64,000 nucleotides of DNA, taken from NCBI RefSeq assembly GCF_947493125.1, contig NZ_CANLQB010000012.1, forward strand, positions 1 through 64,000. Reading direction: 5' to 3'. The stretch's first letter is position 1; each line of letters begins with the position of its first letter. Below are positions 55,255-63,922 of this stretch, one piece after another. Source of the stretch: an uncultured Roseobacter sp. (lineage in GTDB: Bacteria; Pseudomonadota; Alphaproteobacteria; Rhodobacterales; Rhodobacteraceae). A model generated the notes under the pieces. That model ran no database searches, had not been told where the DNA came from, and worked only from the letters and a program-made list of their open reading frames with translations. A program made the translations under genes and the position numbers.

Positions 55255-56481
55255 GGAGCCAATGGTATGGACCGCGCCGCCCTCGGGCGGCGACGATTGC
55301 GCATTTGCAAAGCGAGGAGACATATCATGAAAATTGTGCGGATTGGTTTGGACTTGGCAAAGATCATCTTCGAAGTCCACGGCGTGGATGCTCAGGACAA
55401 GGTGATCTTGAAAAAGACATTGCGACGCGATGCCGTCACCCAGTTCTTTGCTGACTTGCCGCCCTGCATAGTTGGAATGGAGGCATGCAGCGGATCGCAC
55501 TACTGGGCCAAGGTCTTTGAAGAACTTGGTCATGAAGTTCGCCTGATCTCACCGCAGTTTGTGACGCCCTACGTCAAATCCAACAAGAACGATCGCAACG
55601 ATGCCGAAGCGATTTGCGAAGCCATCGGCAGACCGTCGATGCGCTTCGTACCGGCCAAGTCCGCGGAACAGCTTGAGATCCAGGCCGTTCATCGTATCCG
55701 CCAGAGACTGGTGTCGGATCGGACCAGATTGGTGAACCAAATCCGAGGGCTGTTGACTGAGCACAGCCTCGTCATCGCCCGAGACATCTCAAAGATTCGG
55801 TGTGCATTGTCGCAGATTGCCGATGGCGATCACATGCTGGGCGCGATGCTCGTCGAACTGGTCCGCGACGTGCGAAAAGAACTCATTGAATTGGATCAGC
55901 GCATTGCAGCTTACACAAAGCGCATCCGAAACCTCTTTCAGGTCAACGAGATGTGCCAGCGTATTGGCAAGATCGAGGGGATCGGGCCGATAACAGCTAC
56001 AGCTCTGGTCGCCGCTGTGGGTGACCGGACGTGCTTCCGGAACGGACGGCAATTTGCAGCCTGGCTTGGACTTGTTCCCAAACAGCGATCCAGTGGCGGC
56101 AAATCCCGCCTGATTGGGATCAGCAAACGCGGAGACCGATACTTACGCACCCTGTTGATCCATGGCGCTCGTGCAGTTCTTCGGAAAGCACGTGGCAAAA
56201 CGGACGCGAGAAGCTTGTGGATCGAACGGATGCGTGACCGTCGGCACCCAAATGTGGTTGCTGTCGCGCTGGCCAACAAGAATGCCAGGATCGTCTGGGC
56301 CGTCTTGTCAGGTCGCACAGAGTATCAACCAGCCTTCACCGACTGAGGGCGCTCATAGAAACCGAAGGGACTACCTGAATATTGCAGCAACTTGGCATGG
56401 AATGGTGACAACGACACGAACCGTTGCTTCTTGAACCTGGTGTGTGGATCGGCGCAGCTAAGCTGATGCCTTGGAGCCAAT
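55255..56481 (+). mobile_element. Probable IS110 element (ends approximate)
   Basis: The direct repeat GGAGCCAAT occurs at 55255-55263 and 56473-56481, either side of the transposase. IS110-type insertions use recombination between short matches, so these may mark the ends or the target. Exact limits are not proved. Confidence 0.45.
55327..56346 (+). CDS. IS110-family (IS1111-type) transposase
   Basis: The 339-residue product starts at ATG 55327 behind AGCGAGGAGACATATC. The N-terminal RuvC-like DEDD domain has IGLDLAKIIFEVHGVD, GMEACSGSHYWAK and the KNDRNDAEAICEA segment. The C-terminal Tnp20 domain has IGPITATALVAAVGD and FAAWLGLVPKQRSSGGKSRL. Such elements move without usual inverted repeats. 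Both ends of the ORF look whole. Confidence 0.92.
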   Translation: MKIVRIGLDLAKIIFEVHGVDAQDKVILKKTLRRDAVTQFFADLPPCIVGMEACSGSHYWAKVFEELGHEVRLISPQFVTPYVKSNKNDRNDAEAICEAIGRPSMRFVPAKSAEQLEIQAVHRIRQRLVSDRTRLVNQIRGLLTEHSLVIARDISKIRCALSQIADGDHMLGAMLVELVRDVRKELIELDQRIAAYTKRIRNLFQVNEMCQRIGKIEGIGPITATALVAAVGDRTCFRNGRQFAAWLGLVPKQRSSGGKSRLIGISKRGDRYLRTLLIHGARAVLRKARGKTDARSLWIERMRDRRHPNVVAVALANKNARIVWAVLSGRTEYQPAFTD

Positions 56482-56659
56482 GAGGGGGGAGCAAGCGGAA
56501 ATCCATCGGGGCTCGCGGTGACGATAGATCGGGCCGCTCAGAGAAGCCGGATATACGTCAGCAATCGTGATCCTGAACCAGACCAAACAGACCGTCGCAA
56601 TAAGGCGGGGTCCATATACATCCACACAAGACTCATCTCGACACTTGCTCATTCGACCC
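56347..56659. other. IS flank and promoter region
   Basis: No ORF is supported. The first 130 bases are IS 3' non-coding sequence. The rest leads to the SoxR-type promoter. Confidence 0.35.
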
Positions 56660-56690
56660 TTGACCTCAACTTAAGTTGAGGGAGTATCAA
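56660..56690 (+). promoter_or_regulatory. SoxR-type operator and promoter
   Basis: The perfect 18-bp palindrome CCTCAACTTAAGTTGAGG spans 56664-56681. The -35 box TTGACC (56660-56665) and the -10 box TATCAA (56685-56690) are separated by 19 bases, the long spacer typical of MerR-family activated promoters. E. coli soxS has the same layout with CCTCAAGTTAACTTGAGG. The MFS start codon lies 35 bases downstream of the -10 box. A soxR gene is not in the window. Confidence 0.85.
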
Positions 56691-56724
56691 ATCAAAAAAA
56701 GCGTTGAGATGGAAGGGTAATACA

Positions 56725-58011
56725 GTGAGCGTGAAGGTCGAAACAGGCGCAGGACATAGCCAGCAACGTGGGCGCTTCCTGCGGTTTGGGTCTGCCGTGG
56801 GTCTAGCCAATCTGGGCGACGGGATTGCCGTCGTTGCTTGGGCATGGACTGCATCCTTGCTAACGCGCGACCCGCTCTGGATTGCCCTGCTCCCGGCTGC
56901 GTTGCGTGTTCCATGGGTGCTTTTCTCGTTACCATCCGGGATTATGGCGGACCGTGCCGATCGTAAGCGGTTGATCGTCTTGTGCGATATCATCCGCGCG
57001 TGTGCCTACGCAGCCGGCGGCCTGCTGATATTGAGAAGCCTTCCACTCTCAGACCCATCGCAAAATGGCGTGGAGAATATGTCCCTCTACGCGACACTAC
57101 TTTGCTTAGGCTTTGTCATCGGATTTGCCGAGGTCGCACGTGATAACACCGCTCAATCCATGCTTCCGACAATTGTTCGGCCCGAAAGATTGGAACGGGC
57201 AAATGGGATTCTGGGTAGCGTCGAGACAGTTGGAAACGAGATGGTTGGTCCCGCTTTTGGCGCGTTCCTGATCGCGCTTTTCCTTCCGTCGCCGTTTTTG
57301 GTCATTGCCCTCGCCCTACTTGGCGCAGCACTCCTCACAGCTTCGCTTTCCGGATCATTCAAAGCCGCGCCCCGACAGCAGCGTCCGAAGAACTGGCGTG
57401 CCGAACTGATGGAAGGGTTCCGTTTGGTAATCGCGCACCCAATGCTACGTGTATTGGTGCTGGTGACTGGTTTCTGGAACTTCTTTGCCGAAATGGCAAT
57501 CATAGCGCTTGTTCTGCACGTCCAGGAAAATCTCAATTCCGGCGCATCGGCTTATGGGCTGATATTGGCCATTGGAGCCATCGGCGGCGTGGTTGGCGGC
57601 TTGGTCGTCGCCCCGCTCCTGCAAATGTTCTCGAAGGGCACTCTGGCCAAATGGATGAACCTGGCGGCTGCGCCGCTGTTTCTACTTATTGCCTTCGCGC
57701 CAGGGCCGATAATGGTCGGGGCCGCGATGTTCTTGTTCTACCTCACTGGCATTGTCTGGAACACGGTCTCGATCTCCTACCGTCAGCGCGTTGTGCCGGA
57801 TGAGATTCGCGGTCGAGTGAATAGCGTCTATCGACTGTTCGCATGGGGTATGATGCCGCTCGGCCTTGTCGCATCGGGCGCTATCGTAAATGTGGCGACG
57901 GATGTGCTCGGACGCCCCGCCGCCCTGACTACGCCGTTCTTCGTTGCTGCTGCCGGAATTTTCGTTGTGGCCGGTTTGTCGTGGCGACCACTGAGTAAAG
58001 GGTTTCAATAA
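56725..58011 (+). CDS. MFS exporter under SoxR-type control
   Basis: The product is 428 residues from GTG 56725, with GGAAGGG 8 bases upstream; the TTG at 56704 is less likely. It has about twelve membrane helices and the MFS_3/enterobactin-exporter-like loop SGIMADRADRKRLIVLCDII between helices 2 and 3. A second half includes YRQRVVPDEIRGRVNSVYRL. It would export redox-active or toxic small molecules. SoxR regulons of pseudomonads also include an MFS pump. Confidence 0.9.
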   Translation: MSVKVETGAGHSQQRGRFLRFGSAVGLANLGDGIAVVAWAWTASLLTRDPLWIALLPAALRVPWVLFSLPSGIMADRADRKRLIVLCDIIRACAYAAGGLLILRSLPLSDPSQNGVENMSLYATLLCLGFVIGFAEVARDNTAQSMLPTIVRPERLERANGILGSVETVGNEMVGPAFGAFLIALFLPSPFLVIALALLGAALLTASLSGSFKAAPRQQRPKNWRAELMEGFRLVIAHPMLRVLVLVTGFWNFFAEMAIIALVLHVQENLNSGASAYGLILAIGAIGGVVGGLVVAPLLQMFSKGTLAKWMNLAAAPLFLLIAFAPGPIMVGAAMFLFYLTGIVWNTVSISYRQRVVPDEIRGRVNSVYRLFAWGMMPLGLVASGAIVNVATDVLGRPAALTTPFFVAAAGIFVVAGLSWRPLSKGFQ

Positions 58012-58277
58012 GAAGCGTGGACCGGCAAAGCTGACTTTTTTGCATTGTAAAGCATCAAGCGAAATGGGCTCGCAGAGGATATCGTGGCAAGAGCAGAATC
58101 AGGCTTTACGACTGATCACGCATACATGAAGACGGCCCAAACCTGCCGGCGGCCTCCCCTAACGGTCGCTGCGAAGCGCCCTTTAGGGGAGGCATTCGCT
58201 GCAAGCGAAGTATTTGGTGTCATGCGAATCGCATAGCTTACAGATCGATTTCGCAGATTCCAGTCGCTTAGTTGCGA
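58012..58277. other. Intergenic with a strong inverted repeat
   Basis: The MFS gene and the phospholipase gene converge here. The only notable feature is an 11-bp perfect inverted repeat at 58152-58193. Confidence 0.4.
58152..58193. repeat. 11-bp perfect inverted repeat between convergent genes
   Basis: GCCTCCCCTAA (58152-58162) and TTAGGGGAGGC (58183-58193) are exact complements around a 20-base loop that itself holds GTCGCTGCGAAGCG. It may be a bidirectional terminator or a protein site. Confidence 0.6.
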
Positions 58278-59822
58278 TCAGACCATCTCGACGGGGACAC
58301 CGGGGAGAAGGGTGCCAAAGGCTTCCGCCGCGGTGACGTCATACGGTAAGATGAACCCGCGTCGCGACTGTGGCGAGGTCGCAGCGTTCAGGTCGGCCAG
58401 CTGTTGCCAATGGGCCACCGCAGCGCGGTTGGGAGCGCAGAATTCCGGACCGGCATCCCGTGGCAGCCAGCAGCGCATCACCTGCGACCGGATCTTGGCG
58501 ATCTCTTCGGCATCGGTGATCTCCACACCCAATTCCGTGTCCCACCGCATGCTGCGGCCGTTGATGTTGGCCGAGCTGATGATCGCCCGCCTGTTGTCGA
58601 AAACCGACACTTTGGAATGGATGAAGATGATCGGCGCGCCATGGAGAGCGGCGCGACTGTCGTCCTGCGTCTCTTCCAGTTTTGCGGGGGAGCCGATAAA
58701 AAGCCGTTCCGCAAAGGCCTTTTGCAATTCGTTCAGGCATTTGGCCTGCAGATATTCCCCATAACGATGATCCAGACCCTCGTCGCCGAGAAACGCCACC
58801 TCTTCCGGGGCAGCCGGCAACACGACCACCAGTCCCAGATCCGGCGCCTCCGAGGCCCGCTTGACCAGCGCGTCGCTGATGATCGGGTCCCGGAAAAACT
58901 GGCTTTCGAGATAGATCAGGTTCGTCGCCTTGGCGATGCATCTGAGGTGGCAGTCCAGAATGCCGGTCTCAGAGACGACGGGCGAAAGATAAATTCCCTC
59001 CGAGCTGCGCTTTACCGACAGTGTGCGCAATAGCTCAGGTGGTGGGCGCAGGCCTACCTCGCCCGCGCATTCTGCCTGGAAACGGTCCAGGTGCCGGCGC
59101 GCGGCGACGGCTCGGCGCGGGCAGCGCAGGAGCAAATGGACATCATGCCAGGTCTGCTCCGGACGTCCAGTGTGGCGGGTGCTGTCGATCCGACGCTCGT
59201 TCATATCGAGCCCGCCGATATAGAGGAATTGGTCATCGATCACCGCTACCTTCTGGTGATGCGTGACCGGGATCATCTGCGGGACGCCCGTCTTGTCGGG
59301 CAGCAGTCGCCCGTCATCCTCTTTCACCAGCTCGGCGAACCGCGGCATCGATCTGAGTTGATCGGCGCGCATCTCCGGGGGCAGCTCATTGAGCTTCTCG
59401 CAGGTCTCGCCCAACTGCGTCATGATCTTGGGCCATAGTACCATACGGGGCCCCCAGCCGACGCGCGCGGGATGGTCGGCGATCTGGATATCAATATGCG
59501 ACGGGTTGTCCGACATCTCCGCGACCCCTGCGAGGACGCGAAAGGATTTCCAACTGAGATGATGCATGTCCGGTCGCACCACCGGGTCAAAATCGGTGAT
59601 TGCGATCTTGACCCGCACGCCCTGGTTCAGTTTGTGCAGCAAAAGGTCGATCCACGTCTCGCCGATCTCTCGTGCAGCATCCGATATCAGGGGCGTCCGG
59701 GCATCGAATATCCGGAACCCCATATCGATGCGGTGCTTTGCCATCAAGACAGCGGTTTCAAACGCCGGGTAGGCCTGCTCTGCAGTGATCAGCAGCTCGA
59801 GCTTTTCCGAGGTTTTCAGCAC
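58278..59822 (-). CDS. Phospholipase D-family protein
   Basis: The 514-residue product has two HKD motifs: His189-Lys191-Asp196 in THHQKVAVIDDQFLYIGGLD and His402-Lys404-Asp409 in IHSKVSVFDNRRAIISSANI. It is a complete two-domain PLD. It lacks a signal peptide. It lies 22 bases behind the AI-2E transporter gene and near the PLDc_N peptide, suggesting one transcript for lipid or cardiolipin-type chemistry. Substrate is unknown. Confidence 0.9.
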   Translation of the reverse strand: MLKTSEKLELLITAEQAYPAFETAVLMAKHRIDMGFRIFDARTPLISDAAREIGETWIDLLLHKLNQGVRVKIAITDFDPVVRPDMHHLSWKSFRVLAGVAEMSDNPSHIDIQIADHPARVGWGPRMVLWPKIMTQLGETCEKLNELPPEMRADQLRSMPRFAELVKEDDGRLLPDKTGVPQMIPVTHHQKVAVIDDQFLYIGGLDMNERRIDSTRHTGRPEQTWHDVHLLLRCPRRAVAARRHLDRFQAECAGEVGLRPPPELLRTLSVKRSSEGIYLSPVVSETGILDCHLRCIAKATNLIYLESQFFRDPIISDALVKRASEAPDLGLVVVLPAAPEEVAFLGDEGLDHRYGEYLQAKCLNELQKAFAERLFIGSPAKLEETQDDSRAALHGAPIIFIHSKVSVFDNRRAIISSANINGRSMRWDTELGVEITDAEEIAKIRSQVMRCWLPRDAGPEFCAPNRAAVAHWQQLADLNAATSPQSRRGFILPYDVTAAEAFGTLLPGVPVEMV

Positions 59823-59844
59823 AGTCTCTCAACCTTACGTCGTC

Positions 59845-60924
59845 TCAGGCCACGCGGGCCCGCACCTTTGAGCCACGCGACCCTGTCTCGCGCAGCGCTT
59901 TGACGGTTTCGTTGACCTGACCTAGCCAGACCAAAAGCGGGATTGCGATGATACCCCCCAGCGGACCCCAAAGCCAGATCCAGAAAATTAGCGATACGAA
60001 GACCAAAAGCGGATTGACGGACATATGCTTGCCCACAAGGCTGGGGGTGACGAACTGACCCTCTGTCATGTTCATCAGCATGTAGATCAGGGCAGGCGCA
60101 AAACTCATCGCACCGTCGAAGGCGACAAGCCCACCCATCAAAAGGCAGGCCGCGAAGCTGATCGGCCCCAGATAGAGAATGAAGTTGGCCAGAAATGCAC
60201 CGAGACCCCAGTAAATTGCATTCGGCATTCCCAAGGTGGAGAGCATCAGGACGACGAGCAGGCCGAACACCGCATTGATCGCGGTGGTGGTCAGGAAATA
60301 GCGCGAGACATCCACTTCGGGGCGGCATAGAACCTCTTTGGAAAAGACGCTCGTGTTGCGGTCCATGAACGCATAAAGATCGCTCCGGGTGAGAAGAAAA
60401 AAATAGAGAACCCCGACGAAGACCATGATTTGCGCTGCAATCGACGGCAAATATCCCAGGACATCGGAAATCCCGGGAACGGGGACGCCCGCGCCGCCAT
60501 CGGCGGCGGTCCCGGCCTGATCGCCGGCGCTCAGCGTCTCGATGACGCGCTGCTGCACTTCCTTGACGCTTTCCACCGTCAATTTGAGCCCGCTCAGGGC
60601 ATATTGCAATTCGGCCCAAAGTAGGGGCACACGATGGATGAAATCGAATATGACCGGATAAAGCGAAAGGACGGCGAGGATGAGCGCCGCAACCACGATC
60701 ACCATGACAAGCAGCGCGCTCGCAACGCGGGGTGCCCTGAGACGGTCGAGAAAATCGACCAGGGGCGCGAAGACCACACCGGCTACCAGTGCACATGTGA
60801 GCGGCAGAAAAACCGGCGTACCGGTTTCCAAAAGCCAGACCAGCGCGCATGCGCCCAGACATGCGACTGCGACGCGGAAAAGATAGAGCGTACGGCGACC
60901 CTCTATGAGGACGAAATCGGACAT
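59845..60924 (-). CDS. AI-2E family transporter
   Basis: The product is 359 residues from MSDFVLIEGRRTLYLF (an upstream GTG at 60990 is possible). It has about eight membrane helices in the family pattern, with VLYFFLLTRSDLYAFM and the late GPLGGIIAIPLLVWLGQVN. AI-2E proteins move small molecules, and one was linked to autoinducer 2 (TqsA); others are Na/H antiporters. It sits between the PLDc_N peptide and PLD genes. Confidence 0.88.
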   Translation of the reverse strand: MSDFVLIEGRRTLYLFRVAVACLGACALVWLLETGTPVFLPLTCALVAGVVFAPLVDFLDRLRAPRVASALLVMVIVVAALILAVLSLYPVIFDFIHRVPLLWAELQYALSGLKLTVESVKEVQQRVIETLSAGDQAGTAADGGAGVPVPGISDVLGYLPSIAAQIMVFVGVLYFFLLTRSDLYAFMDRNTSVFSKEVLCRPEVDVSRYFLTTTAINAVFGLLVVLMLSTLGMPNAIYWGLGAFLANFILYLGPISFAACLLMGGLVAFDGAMSFAPALIYMLMNMTEGQFVTPSLVGKHMSVNPLLVFVSLIFWIWLWGPLGGIIAIPLLVWLGQVNETVKALRETGSRGSKVRARVA

Positions 60925-60995
60925 AACGAGCCCCCGCGCGAGAAGACGCACCGGCCCGACCACCTGCGGACCGGTGCAGAACTCTGTCACTGCAC

Positions 60996-61184
60996 TCAGG
61001 CGTTGACGCTGCCGGTTCCTTTGGGGCCTGCGAAGAACCAGATGATGAAACCGATGACCGGCAGCACCAGAATAAGCAATGTCCAGAGCAGTTTCGCGCC
61101 GGTCGATACGTGGCTCTGCCAGGTCTTAACCAGCGCGTAGATGTTAGCGATCAGAACGATAAGTCCGAGAATTCCATATTCCAT
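60996..61184 (-). CDS. PLDc_N-domain membrane peptide
   Basis: The 62-residue product has two hydrophobic segments (ILGLIVLIANIYALVKTW and LLWTLLILVLPVIGFIIW) and ends FFAGPKGTGSVNA, the PLDc_N (cardiolipin synthase N-terminal) signature with PVIGFIIWFFAGP. The ribosome site AAAGGAGATACCGAC is strong. It is the first gene of the AI-2E/PLD unit. Confidence 0.88.
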   Translation of the reverse strand: MEYGILGLIVLIANIYALVKTWQSHVSTGAKLLWTLLILVLPVIGFIIWFFAGPKGTGSVNA

Positions 61185-61323
61185 GTCGGTATCTCCTTTA
61201 CATGTTTATTAGATGCCCAACGCTTGCCGCGCGCTGCAGTTCCGCGAAAAACCTTTTGATCTTTTTTGGAACAACCCGCGCATCTTGCGGTTCTGTCTGC
61301 AGACACAATAAAGGAGTAATGAT

Positions 61324-61578
61324 ATGAAAACGGGTACTATTATCGCTGCTGTGGCTGTCGTAGCGGCAGTTGCGTTCGGTGTTTACATGATTGATATCGA
61401 CCAGACCGAAGAGGCCAGACTCCCGGATGTCGATGTTTCTGTCGAGGGCGGCAACCTGCCTGAGTTCGAAGCCGAGACCGGCGACGTGGACGTCGGCACC
61501 AAAGAGGTGACCGTGACCGTTCCCACGGTGGACGTCGAAAGCCCTGAGGAAGAAGATCGCGTGGCAGAAAGCAACTAA
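61324..61578 (+). CDS. Small acidic membrane-anchored protein
   Basis: The product is 84 residues behind AAAGGAGTAATGAT. One hydrophobic helix (GTIIAAVAVVAAVAFGVYMI) is followed by a highly acidic exported part with repeated VDV-E-type strands (DVDVSVEGGN, TGDVDVGTKE, VTVPTVDVES). A rho-independent terminator follows, so it is a single-gene unit. No family with a function was recognised. Confidence 0.7.
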   Translation: MKTGTIIAAVAVVAAVAFGVYMIDIDQTEEARLPDVDVSVEGGNLPEFEAETGDVDVGTKEVTVTVPTVDVESPEEEDRVAESN

Positions 61579-61610
61579 GCTTCCATCACATCGCGCGAGT
61601 GGATCAGACG

Positions 61611-61641
61611 CCGCGTCCCTGCAACAGGGGCGCGGTTTTTT
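61611..61641 (+). terminator. Rho-independent terminator after the acidic protein gene
   Basis: CCGCGTCCCTG and CAGGGGCGCGG pair (one G-T wobble) around a 3-base loop, followed by TTTTTT. It lies 32 bases after the stop codon. Confidence 0.9.
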
Positions 61642-62190
61642 CTGTCGCTCGATAAAATGCGCCGACCCGGGAACCAAATGCCGTGCTGGGCTGTTTGCCG
61701 TGAGTTGTCCGGTTCATTTTACCTCTTCCGGTGCAATTTTTGCGGCGGAGCTTTTCCTGAGGCTCCGCCGCATTTCATTAGATCAGGCGCGGGTCTGCGA
61801 GGCTAAACTGCGCCGCTTACCACTCTCACATGCGCCCACCATAGGTCATCGCCAACATCGGGATCTTAGGTGGGCCGTGACCCGGCCCAGGAGTGTATGT
61901 CGGGCAGCGTCGAAAGCTTTCCCAATCGCAAAAATGCGGCGAAGAGCGATGTCGCTTTCGAGCTTTCATGACCGTGGTGGCACCCGTTACACCCAAGTCT
62001 TTGTGGCAGAGGATGATTGCCGCCGGGCGCTTCCGCGATCAGATTGAGTCGCGTTGCCCACGACAGCTGGAACAAACGCGGGGATTGTGCACCCTGCCAA
62101 AAGCCGGCGCCGCTTGGCTAATCGACCGGAACTGTGCAGATGCATGCCTAAACCCGCCTTATGCATTGCCACCCACAACCGGCAGGTCGG
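61642..62190. other. Intergenic with a second hairpin
   Basis: No supported gene is seen between the acidic protein and DUF4112. A perfect 11-bp stem lies at 61741-61772. ORFs of 115-137 codons on the plus strand here have no ribosome site and run antisense into DUF4112. Confidence 0.4.
61741..61772. terminator. Perfect 11-bp hairpin, possible bidirectional terminator
   Basis: TGCGGCGGAGC and GCTCCGCCGCA pair exactly around a 10-base loop. ATTTT precedes and TTTCATT follows, so it could stop transcription from both sides. Confidence 0.6.
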
Positions 62191-62622
62191 TCAGTCGTCG
62201 ACCGCAGACCCGTCGGACCCTGCGGCAGCCCCCTGCCCCTGATCAGCGGCATCGACGCGCGCCATTTCTCTTTTCAGAAGCGCGATATTGCGTCTGTGTG
62301 CCTTGAAGAACACGTCGAAGACATCTCCCAACACAGGCACTCCGCCGATGACGAAATCCACGGCGGCATTGGCCCCCATCTGCGCCAGCACACGACGGCG
62401 CGCACCCATCTTCGCCCCCTGATAGATCATATATCCGCTTGGTACGGCAGTCGCGAGGTCGCCCAGTCCCGGCACCAGACCGAGAACGCTATCCCAGCCA
62501 AACCGAATGCCCAGACCCGGTATGCGAAATCGGCTGTCGAGCATATCCGCCATCCTGTCCAGACGGTCCAGGCGCGCCGCATGCGGCGCCGGGCTAGCGT
62601 CGGATGACGATGTGGAGTGCAT
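62191..62622 (-). CDS. DUF4112 membrane protein
   Basis: The 143-residue product has the DUF4112 pattern MADMLDSRFRIPGLGIRFGW, DSVLGLVPGLGDLATAVPSG and NAAVDFVIGGVPVLGDVFDV, and ends with an acidic tail. Two hydrophobic hairpins suggest membrane association. The annotated start overlaps the pmp3-like gene by 29 bases; the Met of MADMLDSRF (62553) is an alternative. Confidence 0.85.
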   Translation of the reverse strand: MHSTSSSDASPAPHAARLDRLDRMADMLDSRFRIPGLGIRFGWDSVLGLVPGLGDLATAVPSGYMIYQGAKMGARRRVLAQMGANAAVDFVIGGVPVLGDVFDVFFKAHRRNIALLKREMARVDAADQGQGAAAGSDGSAVDD

Positions 62623-62755
62623 GCACGATCCCCGGAATATAGCCCAGAAGGGTGAGAATGATGTTGATCCAGAAATGCTTGGTCAGGCCGACCTCGAGCG
62701 CAATGCCCAGCGGCGGAAGCAGAATAGCAACAATGATGCGGATGATATCACCCAT
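62594..62755 (-). CDS. Pmp3/YqaE-family membrane peptide
   Basis: The 53-residue peptide reads MGDIIRIIVAILLPPLGIAL onward, with VGLTKHFWINIILTLLGYIP and GIVHALHIV. These are the two helices of the Pmp3 family, which is linked to salt and membrane stress in other organisms. Its start overlaps the stop of the gene upstream (ATGGGTGA), a coupled arrangement. The ORF is short and easily overlooked. Confidence 0.9.
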   Translation of the reverse strand: MGDIIRIIVAILLPPLGIALEVGLTKHFWINIILTLLGYIPGIVHALHIVIRR

Positions 62756-62969
62756 TTTGAAGGTCTCCTGTCTGATCGGACGACGTCCGGGCTGAATCGG
62801 CTGAAGGCGTCTCCCCTGACGTGGTGTGATCCGGGCCGTCGTCCTCGGCCGGCCTCTTGTCCCGGATCCTCAATCTGCCCACTTCGTCTTGAATCTCATA
62901 AGCGGGCGGTGTCACAATCGATTTCCCCGGCACTCCATCAAGACTGGTAGGTTTCGATCTTCGACGCAT
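62748..62969 (-). CDS. Small hydrophilic hypothetical protein
   Basis: The product is 73 residues from MRRRSKPTSLDGVPGKSIVT. It is basic at the start, acidic and Ser/Thr-rich later, and looks disordered. Its stop overlaps the Pmp3 start by 8 bases. A longer frame extends upstream to 63155, but that part overlaps the DUF1206 gene. Confidence 0.5.
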   Translation of the reverse strand: MRRRSKPTSLDGVPGKSIVTPPAYEIQDEVGRLRIRDKRPAEDDGPDHTTSGETPSADSARTSSDQTGDLQNG

Positions 62970-63037
62970 TGCCCCCTTCGATTTGTCATGGTCTCCGTTG
63001 GGCTTTGACGCTTGACTGGCCAAATGCCTCCCACAGT

Positions 63038-63922
63038 TCAGTTTCGGCTCAGATAGGCCGACACGCTCTCGACGCTGTCGTCCGCCGCTTTCGGCACGAT
63101 TCGAAAGGCCGCGTTTACCGCACAGAAAACCGCGAAGGCCAGCAAGCCGACGCAAAGTGCCATCACCAGAATACGGCCGTAGACTTGATCTCGCAGCCAG
63201 TCGAAAGCAGCCCCTAGGCCACCCGCCTGGCTCGGATCGGCCAGCAATGCCGCATAAACGATCAAGAGCCCGACGATGGCCATCACAGCCGCCTGAGCCA
63301 GCACACCGATTTTCAGGATACTATTCCAGTTTCTGGTAAAGTGATTGGCCATCAGATTGTCACGATAGCTTTCGCTGATCGCCTTGTGGCCATAATAGCC
63401 CGCCGCGCCCAGCGTCAGGACCCCCGCGATACCGACCAGCCAGAGACCCAAAGGCTGCGACATCACCGAGGCCAGCATACCGCCCGAGGCACCCGAGCCG
63501 GCAGAAGTCAGGTCCAGAGCCGTCAGCGCCAGCACGCCGATACCCGCATGCACGGCCCCCGTAACCAGCATGCCGGCGCGGGCGATGAGCCCCTTTGCAC
63601 TGGTGCCATAGGCTTCGAGATCCCAGACACAGTCAATCAGGCGCCAGATGGCATAGGCCAACATGCCCGCCGCGATCAGCACCACCACGAACATGCCCTT
63701 ACCGCGCAGCGTCTCCATGACGGATTTGGTGCCTTCGGCCTGCCCGCCCGAGGCAATCGACCAGAGCGAAAACACCGCGACCACCAGATAGACCAGCGCC
63801 CGGCCGGCATAGCCTGCGCGCATGATCGGTATCGCCCATCGGAAATCACCAGGATCGACCTTTTCGAGGATCTTGGCCCGGGTGGAATTGCTGTCGATGG
63901 ACAGACTGTCGGCGATGGACAT
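63038..63922 (-). CDS. DUF1206 membrane protein
   Basis: The product is 294 residues from MSIADSLSIDSNSTRAKILE, with AGGGAGG 6-7 bases before the ATG. It has six hydrophobic helices arranged as three repeats of a two-helix unit. Typical DUF1206 features are IMRAGYAGRALVYLVVAVFS, AYAIWRLIDCVWDLEAYG and GRILVMALCVGLLAFAVFCA. The function is unknown. It begins the downstream envelope group on this strand. Confidence 0.85.
   Translation of the reverse strand: MSIADSLSIDSNSTRAKILEKVDPGDFRWAIPIMRAGYAGRALVYLVVAVFSLWSIASGGQAEGTKSVMETLRGKGMFVVVLIAAGMLAYAIWRLIDCVWDLEAYGTSAKGLIARAGMLVTGAVHAGIGVLALTALDLTSAGSGASGGMLASVMSQPLGLWLVGIAGVLTLGAAGYYGHKAISESYRDNLMANHFTRNWNSILKIGVLAQAAVMAIVGLLIVYAALLADPSQAGGLGAAFDWLRDQVYGRILVMALCVGLLAFAVFCAVNAAFRIVPKAADDSVESVSAYLSRN

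Noticed and set aside
59816-60862. 348-codon minus-strand ORF overlapping the AI-2E gene
   Set aside because: It is an alternative frame of the transporter gene; the other frame has the clear membrane-protein pattern.
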